From Microbotryum silenes-acaulis (taxonomy: Eukaryota > Basidiomycota > Microbotryomycetes > Microbotryales > Microbotryaceae), in contig QPFY01000008.1 of assembly GCA_003665825.1 (NCBI GenBank), positions 558,001 through 622,000 on the forward strand: a stretch of DNA of 64,000 nucleotides, given 5' to 3'. This document shows, piece after piece, positions 32,571 through 46,708 of this stretch. The position numbers and the translations under genes are program-made. Within the stretch, counting starts at the first letter, position 1; each line of letters starts with the position of its first letter. The notes below the pieces were generated by a model. It did not search any database. It saw nothing but the letters and a program-made list of their open reading frames with translations, and was not told the DNA's origin.

Positions 32571-35403
32571 TCACTTCAAACCCTTCGCTGCCTCTTCCAA
32601 CGCCTCCTTGAACGCGGTCGCTTCCGTCACGCCCTTGAAGCGGACCCTGTAGATCTTGGGATCGCTGCCTGAGAAGCCTTGAAATGTCAAGAACATCTTT
32701 TCCAACTTGACGGTAAAGCCGGAATGAAGGCGGAAGTTCTGCACACAAAGACTTGTTCGTCAGCGATTTGTTTGTTTTTGAGGACGAGGGAGAAGCATCA
32801 GAAACTCACCAAAACGACAGCTTTACTCGTCTCATTCCTCGCCAACAACCTCTTGACCACTTTACCCGCCTCGTCTTTCCTCTCCTTCACGAAAAGATTG
32901 ACCACAGCAAGAAGGTTGTTCTCCCCCGCTTTACCGATCTCGTATGCTCTGCCGCGCGCTTCGGCCAACGTCGTTTCGTCCTCTTCCCCTTCGGCAGGTC
33001 CGAGATCTTTCGTCTCGAGACCATCGTCGTGTTCTGACGTGGGGATGGAATCGTCGGTGGAAGCTTCTGTAGATGCTGGAGGGGTGGGGGTGTTCGTTGC
33101 GGAGGCACCGAAAGAGAAGGAAGCTGTGGCGCTAGGAGCCGCTGACGAAGCAGCGGTAGATCCAAAGGAGAACGCGGGTGTCGTCGACGATGACCCTGTC
33201 GTCCTCGTCGCTCCAAATGCAGGTGCCCCAGCACCGAATGAGAACCCGGGTGTGGATCCAGCGCCGAAATTGAACCCTGCGCTCGATGTCGATGTCGATG
33301 CAGAGAGCGGCTTGCCCAAAGCCGCCCCGAAACCGAATGAGGGAGGGGAGCCGGCGCCAAAGGTCGTTGCTAGAGGTGGCGAGGCAGTAGGCTTGGGGAG
33401 TACGGACGCCGATGAGCCGAACTTGATGGGTGTGTTGAAGGAGAAGGCGGGAGGTGGAGCTGAAGATAAAGGGGCCGTGTTGGCTGTGATTGAAGCTGGA
33501 GCAGTGGACGAGCTCCCGAAGGAGACCGCCGGCGTACTTGTCGCGGGCTTGTCCTTGGCCACTTCGGTCCCGCTCTTTGCGATGGAACCAAACGACCCTC
33601 CAAAAGAGAAGGGTGGCGGTGGTGCGACGGTCGAGTAATCCTTCTTCGGTACCTCCGCGTCCGCGGTCTTCTTCTCCGCCTCGTTCAAGTCTTCCGCTTC
33701 GTCCCTGACGGGTGACAGCGGTGGTGAAACACTCTCGCCAAATCGCAGTGGGCTCGGAGCCGCCGGTGCGTTGGCGAGTTGGCTAACGCGCTTTGCTACA
33801 GATCCGTCCTGGGACGGTTTGGAGGCCGCTGTTAAAGAAGAGGACGAGGCGGTTGTGGCAGACGAGGTGATGGACGGAGCGGCAGCCGGAGGTGCAGTTC
33901 CGCTCGGGAACGAGAACCCACTCTTTTCGACGTCACCGTTTTTGGCCGCGTCGGGCTTGAAGACGAATCCGCCTGTAACGGGCGCAGACGGCGATGAAGT
34001 CGCAGGTGTGGGTTTGACGACATCGCCGCCCCAGGAGAACGCTGCGGGGGGAGCAGGTGGGGCGAGTGCCGAGATGGCAGGAGCAGTCGATTTTGATGTT
34101 TCCTCCGCGATCTTTGGCGTAGAAGCGACGGCAGCGGGCACCGGAGGTGATGTGAAGGATGAGAAGCTCGGAGCTGCAGCAGGGCTAGAGGCTGGAGCCG
34201 GATCGGAGGATGCGGTCGAAAAGGAGAAAGCAGGGGTCGAACTCGAAGTGGAAGAGGTCGAAGCCGCGCTGAAGCCGTTCGCGTCGGCCTTGCCGCCTGC
34301 CTTGATATAGTCGGCTTCGATCTTGGTTCGAAGGGACTCGTACTTTTGCTTCATCGCGTCGAATCCCTGGCCGGCCAAGTTCATGAAAGGATCGGCGTCG
34401 ATCTCTTTGGTGAGCGCATCGAGGAGCGAGATGTTGAGACCGCGCAGGCCGAGATAATAGGTCAAAGCGGGTGTCGTCGTATCCGATCCCCCGTTGGTGG
34501 AAGCCTTCGTTGCTTCAGGTTGTTTGGGAGTCGAACCAAATGTGAACGCCGAGGTGGATCCACTGCCGAATGAAGGTGCTGTAGTCGACGGCGTCGTGGT
34601 TGAGCTCGCACCGAACGAGGAGCCGCCAAAAGAGAAGCCGGTCGACGGGGCCGCCGAAGGGGCGGGCTTGTTGGCTGTAGTATCTGAAGATGGGGCTGTG
34701 GAGCCGAACGAAAAGGTCGTGGCGGCAAATGGATTCGGGTTTGCCGGTGTCTCCTCGGTCGAGGGCGCGGTGGGAGTCGAGCCGAAGCCAGCAAACGGGT
34801 TCGAGGTAGGAATCACTGGAGCGGCGCCGAAGCCGGAGAAGCTGCCAAAAGGTGATGGTGTCTGGAGGAGTCAACCATGGTGGTGGGTGAGTGGGACTGG
34901 TCGTTTGGGGCAAGTGTCATCTGGGAGACAAACTGATGAGCTAGAACTGACCGGAGCAGCTGCCGAGGAAGTGGAGGTCGCCGTCGCTGGTGTGGGTCCC
35001 CCAGCCCCCTTCCGTTGTGGCAAACCTCGGATCCTGTGGTGAATTGATCTTGGGTGAGTATGAAGTCTTTCTTGCCTTGCACGGTGATGCATACCTTCGC
35101 CCAGCTAGAGCCTCGGGTGCGGCGGTCTTGAAGCTAGCTTCGCCAGACTTTTGGGGGGAGGGTGAGGCCACAGAAAGCAAGTCATCAGTTATGTGGAGTC
35201 AGAAACGACGAGCCAAGTCACAACTGACCCCTGTCGAGTTGTTGTCCTCGTCATCACTGGCATCTCGCTCCCAGTTCCTGTGAGCAACGCGTGGACGAGG
35301 TGAGGTGCGATTCTGGTCCGTCAGCGACGCTGTCCAAGTCTAGGTATAGTGAGACGGATACTGACTGGTCTGTCAACTGCTTGTCTGCACCTCGCTTGGC
35401 CAT
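32571..35403 (-). CDS. NUP2: Nucleoporin Nup2/Nup50-type (importin-alpha binding motif, FG repeats, RanBP1 domain)
   Basis: Start ATG 35401-35403. The N-terminus MAKRGADKQLTD is the Nup50/Nup2 importin-binding motif. A second exon group gives FKTAAPEALAGRRYASP and RGLPQRKGAG. Then comes a long FG region (repeats of FSFG, FGS, FGA, e.g. TFSFGSTAP, GFSFGGSSFG), with a folded island ALTYYLGLRGLNISLLDALTKEIDADPFMNLAGQGFDAMKQKYESLRTKIEADY similar to the helical region of Nup2. The C-terminus is a Ran-binding domain: EGEEDETTLAEARGRAYEI, VVNLFVKERKDEAGKVVKRLLARNETSKAVVLN|FRLHSGFTVKLEKMFLTFQG, IYRVRFKGVTEATAFKEALEEAAKGLK. Role: basket nucleoporin assisting importin-alpha recycling with Ran-GTP. Divergent from the methyltransferase gene. 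Confidence 0.88.
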
Positions 35404-35885
35404 GTCGTGTACTACAGGAGCGTGTCGAGGCGTTTGGAGGCGAAGCAGCAGCACCCCAAAAAGTGCCTCGAGCGAAAGGACGCCGTGGCCGTGGCGATCA
35501 ACGGTTCAACTCGCACGGACCTCGTGCTGGCCCTCTCCACCCGCCACAAGGTAAAACCTTTCCAAGACAGAAGTCAAGGGAATCGACTCCGAATCGCCGA
35601 GCCCCAAAAGCTCGAATCGTCGCCCAAAACAGTTCTATAAAGTATCCACCCCCCTTACATTCAATGTAGCCGACGATTCGCCCGCTCCCACTAGCTCCCA
35701 CTACTGCAATTCCGCACGGCGGGACCCCCGGCGACTCGGCGAACGTTGAGCCAACAACTTGAGACAACGGCCACAGCCACGGGCCTCTCGACATACGCGC
35801 TCTCGACCTCTCTCGACTTTGACTTGGGGACCCATCGACGCGTTGCGACTCGGGGCGCTCCCCCTTCCTGGATAGCCGACGGAGT
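35404..35885. promoter_or_regulatory. Divergent promoter between Nup2 and the DNA methyltransferase
   Basis: 482 bp between two start codons pointing apart. TATAAAG occurs at about 35636-35642 on the plus strand, roughly 245 bp before the methyltransferase ATG. Otherwise no motif I can name. Confidence 0.5.
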
Positions 35886-38800
35886 ATGAAACGACGACGG
35901 AGGAAAGGGACGAGCTCTGAGCTGGGAGAAGAGCTTGACGCGCTTTCGGACGGACTTGACGTTGCAGACCTATCCCGGCGGTCGTCGTCCTCGGAGCCTC
36001 AACTTGATGACGATGACGATGAGCACGACGAGCAAGAGATTGAGCCACCTTTGGCACTACCACCGCTCCCTTCACTGGCACCCTCCGAAACTTTGTCCCC
36101 TATAGACGCAAGAAGACAGCCTCATCTTCCTACAAGAGACGTGTCGCCTTCCCTTGGCGTGCCTTCCAAGTCGCCCGTCGCTTCGACCTCGACAAGATCC
36201 GTTTCGGCGCCGGGCCGTTCCCCCGTCCCTACTCCCCCCGAGTCGGCCCCCGGCTCGGACGGCGTCTCCGAATTCGGGATCGACAGTGGTCGTCGTCCAT
36301 CATCGGCAATCCAACCGGGAAGAGGTCATCATCGAAATTACTACATCGACGAAGAACTCGATCAGGAGTATCGCGCCTTTGAACGCGCTTGTCAGGTCTG
36401 GCTCAAGGCGCACCACAAATATCCGCAGTATCGCCTGTTCGAGTCCATCAAGGTGCGACTGTCGGACCTGATCAAGAACAGATGGAGGTGGTGGAAAGGC
36501 TTATCCAACTACGAGGTAGGTTGCGCAGACTCGCGCCAGGCATGTCAAGATTTGCGGGCCACTTTTCACGTCCGAGCTGAGCTGATGCTTCTTTCGCCCC
36601 CCCCCCCCCACAGAGACTCGCCTACTTTGAAGACCGTAAATGGCCCAACCAAAAACAGGTCACCGATATCAGACACCGTGTCGGACCCAAAGCGATCGAT
36701 CTGACCATCGAAGACTCGGACAACGAATCGGACGCCGAAAGTCACCGGCTTCACGAGCTCGAATGGCAAGACCCGGACGAAGCATCGGCCCCGATCGAAC
36801 TGAACGAGTTTGGACATGTCTACTCCGGCGATGCGTTCATCAACGATCCGCAACGGTTCATCGCGTTGCCGACGCCGCCACCTACTCTGGAGGAACGACT
36901 GGCTCGATATCAGCGGGAGACGGCGAGGGTCGAGAGGGTTCGGAAGCGCGAGAAGAAGCGCCGGCGGGTCGAACTGGAGAAAGGGACGACGCCTGGTGCT
37001 TCGGAGCCGCGGATATCACCGATCCTTGAGCCCAACTCACCGCAACAAGTTCCCAAACTGGTGGACCTTGAATACGACGTCGAAAGCAAGAGCGCGACCC
37101 CGACACGAGCAAAGGACAAGGACGCAGCTCGTGACAAGTCACTCGTCGCACGGCAGCAGGCCGCCTCTGGTGCATCCCGGACAAAACGGAGGAAGAGGAT
37201 TGACAATCCGAGGCCTCGTCGGCTGTTTGGGATTGCCCGCAAAAAGAAGACCGTGCCGGGTCGAAGACCACAATCTGCTCCAGACCGAAAGGCTCTGCTG
37301 CCTCAAGCCGATCCGACGATCAACGAGTTCCATGAGTACCACCTCTTCGAGCTGTTCGAGATACCGTTACCGACGACGAGTAAGACCAAAGGCGCGTTCG
37401 CGATGCGCGATTTTGCGCTCTACTCGAAACGAGTGCATAGCAGATTAATGTCGGATTTGCTTCTGCTCGACGGCTCTAACAAGAGCCAGTTCGACCGGCT
37501 CGAATTCGAGGGCTGGGTATTGCCCGAGGTGGAGACCTTGCCCGAGTCGGGAGGGGACTCGGCCGATGACGACTGGGTGGAATTCGATAGGATCGATCTC
37601 GAATGGGAAACGCGGGGCGATCGTATCCCTCACGAGTTTGACGGCCTTCGTAAAGTCGTCATCGCGGCATCGGACATCGTCGGCCTCGTCCCTCGCCTTG
37701 AGCGCAACACTGGTCGACCTTGTCTCTACCTCGTCACAAAGCTCGGGTCATACCGCCTCGAGACGCCGGACGAGTCGTATCGGAAAGGGCGTCATCTCGA
37801 TCGAGCAAGCATCTTCATCAATCTGTTTGTCTTTGGTCGAGAAAACCATGTTCTGGGGCAGAACAATCGACCGATCCGTGACCTCGTTGCCGACTTGACG
37901 GCCAAGCTCTATGATCCCAAACTTGTCAAGGCCACCATGGCAGGTACGTCATTTTGGTTTGACTCGCTTGTTTGTCCGATCACCACAGCTGACTGATATG
38001 TTCGCACTCGCAGCTCTGGAAAGACTACCACCAACCTACCAGCTGCCGAAGCCATGGTCATCCTACGTGAACCCCACCAGGGACTTTGGGATCGCCCGCT
38101 TGCTCCATCGCCACCTCGTCAACACCCCCTTCGTCACGCCCGTCGTGTACAATCTCGTCGCGCCTTTTCTCGAACCCAAATCCGTGCGCACCGATGAAAA
38201 GGCCGTGATCCTGGGACGACGAGCGCAAGCGAACTCTGCGGCGGCGGTCGAACTGCAGGAGGAGCTGGAGCAAGCGATTCTCGATTGGTGGGAGGATGAT
38301 TCGGATCCCGAGATTACTTTGGAGGGTGCTGGGGTGCCGAGAGAACATCCGGATCGAGCGGATGGCATGGAGGGAGACGGCGTTGCGGGTTCGCGTATCA
38401 CCGTGTACGATTGCATGAGGGTGGATGCGAACGTGTTCAAGGTCGGCGATACGGTGCTCGTCGCGGGGACTCGAACAGACAGTCAGAATGAGGCCGAGGA
38501 TGCCAGTGCGATCGAACGAGCGAGGAGGGAGGCGCAATGTGATGACCAAGAAGGGGATTGGTACGACGACGGGCCACCCCCTAGCTTCCCGACCAAAGCA
38601 CTACCCGCCAAGCTGTGGTACGCCAAAATCGTTTACTTCTTCGCCGATAACGATGACGCAGACCCCGAACCAGACATCAAGGCCCACGTCTCTTGGCTCA
38701 TACCCTTGTGCGATACCCCTCTGGGCTCGCTGGCTCCAAAGCGTGCCCTTTACTACAATGATCACTGCAGTACGATCTCGGCCACCACAATCGCTCGAAA

Positions 38801-41800
38801 AATCGACATCGTCGAGCTGGATCATTGCAGTGGTGTACCACCCCCGACGGGACTCTACTACTCGCTTCACTGGGATCGGCACACGAACAACTACGTCGAC
38901 TCGCATCCCGTAGAGTACCTCTCGGGGCCCAAGGCTTTCGAACGCTGCGAGATAGTCAACATCGAGCGATGCTCGAGCTGCGAACGTCGGATCGAAGAGT
39001 ATGAGACGTCCTTCTTTGATCCCAAGACCGAATTATCGACCGATCGCGCGGCCTGGATCGAAGATTCGCTGGTACCCGCTTTCAAGGTGGGGCAGAATAC
39101 GTACCATCTTGGGGACTATTGCTACTTAATACCGCTTAGGTCGGAGGGGTCGACGAACAAGACGAACAGGCGTGAACCTTACCTCTTAGGTCAGCTCATC
39201 GGTGTCGGCAACGTCAAACTTGGGGATCGACCGAAGCGGCTCCCACCGTTCGACAGTGAGACCTACCTCAAGGTTCGGGCCTTGCTGCGCTACGACGATG
39301 TGTCCGACAAGAATCTCGTCTTTGGGAAACGCGATTTCGATGAACGACGCCTTATCCTAACGGATATCGTGTACGATGGTTTCTATTGGTCCAACTTGGA
39401 GGGCACCTTCCGGCTCGAAACTTGGAAGGAAGTCAAGGACCAAGCGGGCGATACGTTCGTCACTGATACTGGTGAACATGATGCGATTGCTCTGGCAGCT
39501 TTGCAGCAAAGGCAAGACGTTTTCTACGCCGGTCGAGGACTGTCCTTCCTCGAGGTCGACGAGGACACGTATTGGTCCCTGGCGCGTAACTGGGTTTCAT
39601 CGGCGTGCAACGACATTGAACTCGGCGAGAAGAACGTGCTGCGCACTTTGACAGCGAACGAGATTGACGACATTGCGCGATGCCCTGAATGTGATCGGCA
39701 GTACCAACTCGACCGCCAACGGCAAGCATATGTGGCCGAGACTATTGCTCGGAAACCGGTCAGATACGCGCTCGGCGCTCTGTCGGCCTATTCGGGCGTG
39801 GATCTCTTGTCGATCGGCCTTGAAAGGGGTTGTTCGGTGATCCAGACAAAGTCAGCGATCGAGCAGAACCCTTACGCCGCTGCTGCGCTCAAGGCCAATG
39901 GTCAAAAAGTCTTCAACTGTCCTACGAGCGATTACGTCGAAGCACTGTACTACAGCCAATCCGTACCGGTGCAAGATGGGGACAAGCCAACGCGACCTGC
40001 GCCGGTCAAGCGTGGCGAGGTTCACCTCATTCAGAGCGGGCCTCCATGCCAAGGCTTCAGCTCGCAGAACCAGTGCAAGACGCAGGATGACGTGCGGTGC
40101 CTCGAGCCTTTCGTATGGCTTTCGGGGGTGGAGCAGTATCGACCGCTGTTTGCGGTGTTTGAGAATGTGTCGGACATACAGCGGTTCATCCTACCCCGGG
40201 GTTCGGAAGAGGAGGCCGTGGAGAAGGGTGGACTGTTGAGGTTGCTGATGAGCGCTCTGATCCAGCTTGGGTAAGTTTCGCACGATCGAACTCGCGCGTG
40301 ATGTTGTGATACCTGATTAACAATGGTTTCACCTTGGCGCAGCTATCAGGTCCGTTTGGATGTCCACCAAGCCGCAGCATTCGGAACACCCCAAGGTCGA
40401 CGGCGCGTCATTCTCATGTGTGCGCGTCGTGGCCTGCTCCTGCCCGCCGCACCCCAACCGACCCATGCGTTCACGGACAACGGGCTCAAAACCTTTGCAG
40501 CTCCTTACGAGACGGGAACCAAGATCCATACGGCTCTCTCGAGTCTCCGCCGTGGTGGTCATGCCCCACACCACGCCGTCACGATCGAAGCAGCGATCAA
40601 CGACCTTCCTTCGTTCGGCTTTGCCGACGCTTTCGATTTAACCCCTGCGGGTGAGGCGGATTTTGCTTGGGAGCAATATCAGCCGATCGGGTTCCGCTCA
40701 CGTCAAGACGTGTTGGAGCAGGATCACAAAGCCAAGTCATTCTACGCGAGCAAGTACCCCAAGTCAAGCTTCCAGCGTTCCTTGCGCGTCCGGACAACCG
40801 AATTACACTACACAACCCTGACGCCCGAAACGAGCGAGCACGTCGTCCCAGCCGTTCCCGAGATTCACGCGTCGTATTTCGCCAACATTGCCAAACGATC
40901 GATGATGAAGAATGGTCGGGTTCCGGGTAAATCGCACAACTATCGCGACATCCCTTTGGAGGTGACGATTGAATTCGAGGACGGGGTCGAACAATCGTTC
41001 GCTTTGAGGCCGGAGTTGCCCTCTGCGATGCAGGACGAGGACAAGAGGGGAAGCCGCGATCCGGAGCATTTCTGGGCGAGGTTGGAATGGACCCAAGTCA
41101 CTTCGACGCTGTTGACGCAATTGCAGCCCGTTGAGTCACATTCTGCTTCGTGGGCAAGCTTAGTTGTGTGCCTGCCACTCTTGCTGACACGAAACATGTC
41201 TGCGCATCGATAGGCTGGTTATTGGCACGGTCCTAGAATTCACCCTGTCGATAATCGTCAGCTCTCCGTCCGCGAGACCGCTCGCCTGTTCGGGTGCCCG
41301 GATCACATCAAGCTGGAAGCCGTTGGGAGGGCCGACGACGAGGACGAACGCTTCGATGAAATGTACAAGCTCGTGGGTAATGCTGTGTGAGTATTCGTGT
41401 TTGGAAGCTAATATGGTGGACTGAGAGGTCTGGGGCTAAGCAGATGTTTGCGCCTTGGTAGACCCGTTCCGCTCGCCGAGGCGATTGGCCGAGAATTACT
41501 GCGCGTGGTCGATGCGATGATCTGCGAGGCTGGAGATGCTCCCTCGGAGCCCATCGCGCTATGCGACCAAGAACGCGAAGGAAACCTCTTCTCCGCGATA
41601 TGGACCAAACTGGAAGCTGCTGAGCATCGGCAGCGCCTGGATCACGATGCAACGACGTGCTCGGCTGAGAAGACGATGGTCTTTGGGGAAGAAGGTTCGG
41701 ATGGTTCGGACCATGTGGTCTTGACGGTCATACCCAAGAAACAAAGCAAAACGTCTCCAAGCTCTGCTCATACTTTCACAAGCTCCAGGATTGACAAGCG

Positions 41801-41843
41801 GTCTATGAAAATAAGGGGAAGTGGGATTCAGAGTCGGAGCTGA
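35886..41843 (+). CDS. C5-cytosine DNA methyltransferase, DNMT1/DIM-2-like with RFTS-like and two BAH domains
   Basis: Six exons (35886-36515, 36614-37943, 38014-40270, 40343-41129, 41214-41386, 41462-41843) give 1,852 aa; all junctions keep frame. Order: disordered acidic N-terminus; a conserved block near residues 150-215 (DEELDQEYRAFERACQVWL); RFTS-like region about 443-633 (FHEYHLFELFEI, FEGWVLPEVE, SYRLETPDESY); BAH1 about 780-925; BAH2 about 1010-1145 with a Cys pair RCSSCE/CPECD; methylase about 1236-1745. Motifs: IV SGPPCQGFSSQN (catalytic Cys about 1332), VI FAVFENVSDI, VIII GTPQGRRRVIL, IX NRQLSVRETARLFGCPDHI, X VGNAVPVPLAEAIG. Motif I, normally F-x-G-x-G-G, reads YSGVDLLSIG. Role: maintenance or DIM-2-type methylation of transposon DNA in the nucleus; the mode cannot be told from sequence. 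Confidence 0.92.
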
Positions 41844-42351
41844 GAATGCAGAATGCCGTCGCGTTCCGAGTCGGAGCGGTGCGATACTGTGTAGGAGTAG
41901 TCTTAGAGTGACGAGGGCACGAGGCTGTGATTTTTTACGGTGTTGTAGCTGCCTTAATTACGTTGTTGAATGGGACTGGGTGAGCTGCTATGCACTGCAA
42001 GTGTTTGTGCGGTCAAAGACCGCCGACGGGCGTTGTGGCTCACGAATCCGCTCCGATAGAGGTGGGCCGCAGCATGGCGGTCGCTCATAATTCAAGCGCT
42101 TCTTGAGGAAGGATATGAAGTTCTGGACTGCATGAGATCAATGCTTGAATACTTGCCCTTGTTCGGTCGACGCTTCTTTCGATTAATCGCCAGTGATGGT
42201 GGCGTTCGGCTTAAAAGGCCTCACGTCGATTAATAGTAATGGCTGGCGCAAGTTTCGGTGGCGCAATTGCGCGCCGGCTTTTGAGTCGCTCCTTTCTCCG
42301 TCTTGCCCCCGCTTTCCACCTCCTCTCCACTTATTTGACTGCATCGCCAAC
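41844..42351. other. Spacer between methyltransferase and NFS1
   Basis: About 500 bp with the methyltransferase 3' region and NFS1 promoter. No further gene visible. Confidence 0.5.
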
Positions 42352-44391
<2,040 letters not shown>

Positions 44392-45500
44392 ATCTGAGCC
44401 GACGCCTACGGGTTCCTGTTTGGGCTTTTCAATTTAATGACGATGTTTTCCCGGAGGATGGGTTATCTAATCCCTTTTCTTCTCTTTGAGGATACGCTTC
44501 TTCTTTCTGTCTTTGCATCTGTAGCAATGTAATATCCATGTCACTATGGGGGCACAACGCATCCAACGCGAGGTGGGAGGAGAGAAGGATTTGGACGCTT
44601 TGATCGGAATAGGCACACGATTTGGGTGAGGCAAGCTGCCGGATGCAAGTCTTGAAGTTAGGTCTTTCAACGAATCCGGTGAAATCTCGGGACACTCGAG
44701 CATCAAGTATCAATCGCGATGTCAGAAGCGGTGAGGCGTCGGATCCTCTGATGATCGTAACACGTGGTGAGCTTCAGGGGAGCCGAAGCGCGGTCCGGTT
44801 GGCACAGCATCTTGTTGCACTCGGTCCGAAGGAAAGGTCATGCAAGGTTCGACTACTTCCAACCTACCCGTGGGTTCGCAATCCTGCAGCAGAGCGTTGA
44901 ATCGTAGAGGCGAAGTCGTTCGCGATTTCCTGGCCAGAACTTTGAATCCGACCGTCGCCGTCACTAGGCTGCTTCGCATATGAGGAGCGGGTTTGGATTC
45001 TGGAGGCGCAAAAAAGATTCCGAAGTCACGCCATCAACCCACTTCAGGCTGATAGACCTACGGTACGGGGATCGCACGTGGTGTCACTGCTCAAGGGTGA
45101 AGTGCCGAACGAGTCGGACATTGGGACTCGGCACGGGAATAGCAGTCGCCGTAACTCGCCGCAAGTTTTGTATGTTGATCATGATACGAATGCATTCGAG
45201 ATGCTGGTATTTAAGGAATAGTGGTATCTACGGAATAGCTCAACGGGGCTGTATCTGGTTGTCAGCTGCAAGGAGAGTCGATCCGGACGGGTTCGGAACC
45301 CGCTGCAGTGCTGGTTCATGCGGCGCCCCACTTTGGCCCGTACGGGCGCTGGCTCGCGAGGCGAGACTGCCGCTCCCGATGACGTGATGGTCATGAGCTC
45401 CGATCTGAACGCCGCCGATTTGAGCTTCTCTCGCCGCTTTGAAGTGGGAGGCTTTGACTTGTGTACTCCCTCTTCCTATTTCATCTACACTTCAATCGAC
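44392..45500. other. Long spacer after NFS1
   Basis: About 1.1 kb. Short overlapping frames on both strands show no domain, signal peptide or splice logic that I trust. It holds the NFS1 3' UTR and the promoter of the small protein gene. Confidence 0.5.
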
Positions 45501-46309
45501 ATGGCTACCGATCCTGATAAGGTGAGTGCGCACACGGCGTCCAAGCGCCATCAACAAAGGCTGCTACGCAGTCTGATGACGTTTGCGAGAGCTTTCATGA
45601 TCCGAGATCATCAGGATCTCGATCCACGGAGAACGGGTGCTTCCACCAATGCGAGCTGCACAGACTCTTGGCATGAAAACCCGCCGCCGCGACTGATCAT
45701 CACCACAATTAGCCTGCATACCATCCACATCTACTTACGCATCATCTCAATGCCCCTAACCCCAGCCTAACGCTGAATTCAACCGCGAATCCATTGCGCC
45801 GATCCCATCGGAGCAACGCAAAGACGAAAAGGAGCGTTCCAAAAATGATGCTCAAGTCCTCGAGAGGGCCGGCGGTCAACCCGATTTGACGACAAGTGGT
45901 TCTCCCGGAAGCGATAAGAAAGAACAGGGTTTTGGAAAGGTGCGTAAAAGGTGCTCGATCTGGGGTCCGGAATCTACCCTGCACGCGACAGACTCGGAGG
46001 GGGTCTCGAGTGGAACTCGGCTTCTGAGCTTGCCGTCAAGTCTGCTTGGAATCGGAGCTGCATGTTGTAGGGCTTTGCTGATCACAAGCGTTCTTGCGAC
46101 TCGCATCTGCAGCCAAATTCTGGGAACAACAAGAACCTTCTCGATGCTGGAACCTCGTTCGGTGGTGATGGGTCAGCCGAGGGAGGAGTAAGCGGCCGCA
46201 CCGATTTGTCTCGTCCAAGTTTTCGGAACGAGGACTGATACTCGCCATTTCATTACAGATCAACGCGGATGAAGGACCCAACCCCAAGGCGTACCGATCA
46301 AAGCTCTGA
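45501..46309 (+). CDS. Small hydrophilic disordered protein (106 aa), unknown function
   Basis: Four exons, all phase 0: 45501-45521 (21 bp), 45766-45939, 46113-46187, 46259-46309; 321 bp in total. It is not visible as one open frame because 60% of the locus is intron. Sequence begins MATDPDK|PNAEFNRESIAPIP and ends INADEGPNPKAYRSKL. It is rich in Gly, Asn, Asp, Lys, Ser, lacks Cys, Trp and hydrophobic stretches, and should be intrinsically disordered. I recognise no family; composition is like small stress/hydrophilin proteins, which is only an analogy. Support: four consecutive clean GT-AG junctions with CTGAT/CTAAC-type branch sites and phase conservation. The large first intron (244 bp) and tiny first exon are common in highly expressed fungal genes. 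Confidence 0.68.
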
Positions 46310-46708
46310 ACAAACATGAGCAATCACTCTCTTGCTTTCCACTTTCAAGTAATTACCGAAAAAAAACTGTTCGGTTCTGGAGACGACGCCTTGCGGAGCG
46401 TGGAGACGATCGATCATTCTCCATCACTTGAGCGGGATCTTCGAGGTTCCTTCCGACAGCATTGGGATAGACACATCCCTGCATTTCAAAAATTCAAAAT
46501 CAAATGGAGGCACGAGAAGTACGTAGCTTGGACGTCGACAAGGAAAAAGCCAGTGAACGTTTGGGGCCTTTCGAATGATTACGTCTGATTGTGGGCGCTG
46601 TCTGCACCTCAACTGCTTCGAGGGAGGAGCTCATACAGCCAGCAAACGTACACTAAAATGATGATTACAACAAGTTGCTACGACGAGAGAATACCTGCCA
46701 ATGACCTG
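46310..46708. other. Convergent 3' region between small-protein gene and TRS130
   Basis: About 400 bp between two stop codons facing each other; expected to hold both terminators. Nothing else seen. Confidence 0.5.

Noticed and set aside
44979..45400. 135-residue frame between NFS1 and the small-protein gene
   Set aside because: Arg/Cys-rich, no homology recognised, no splice partners; base composition fits spacer.
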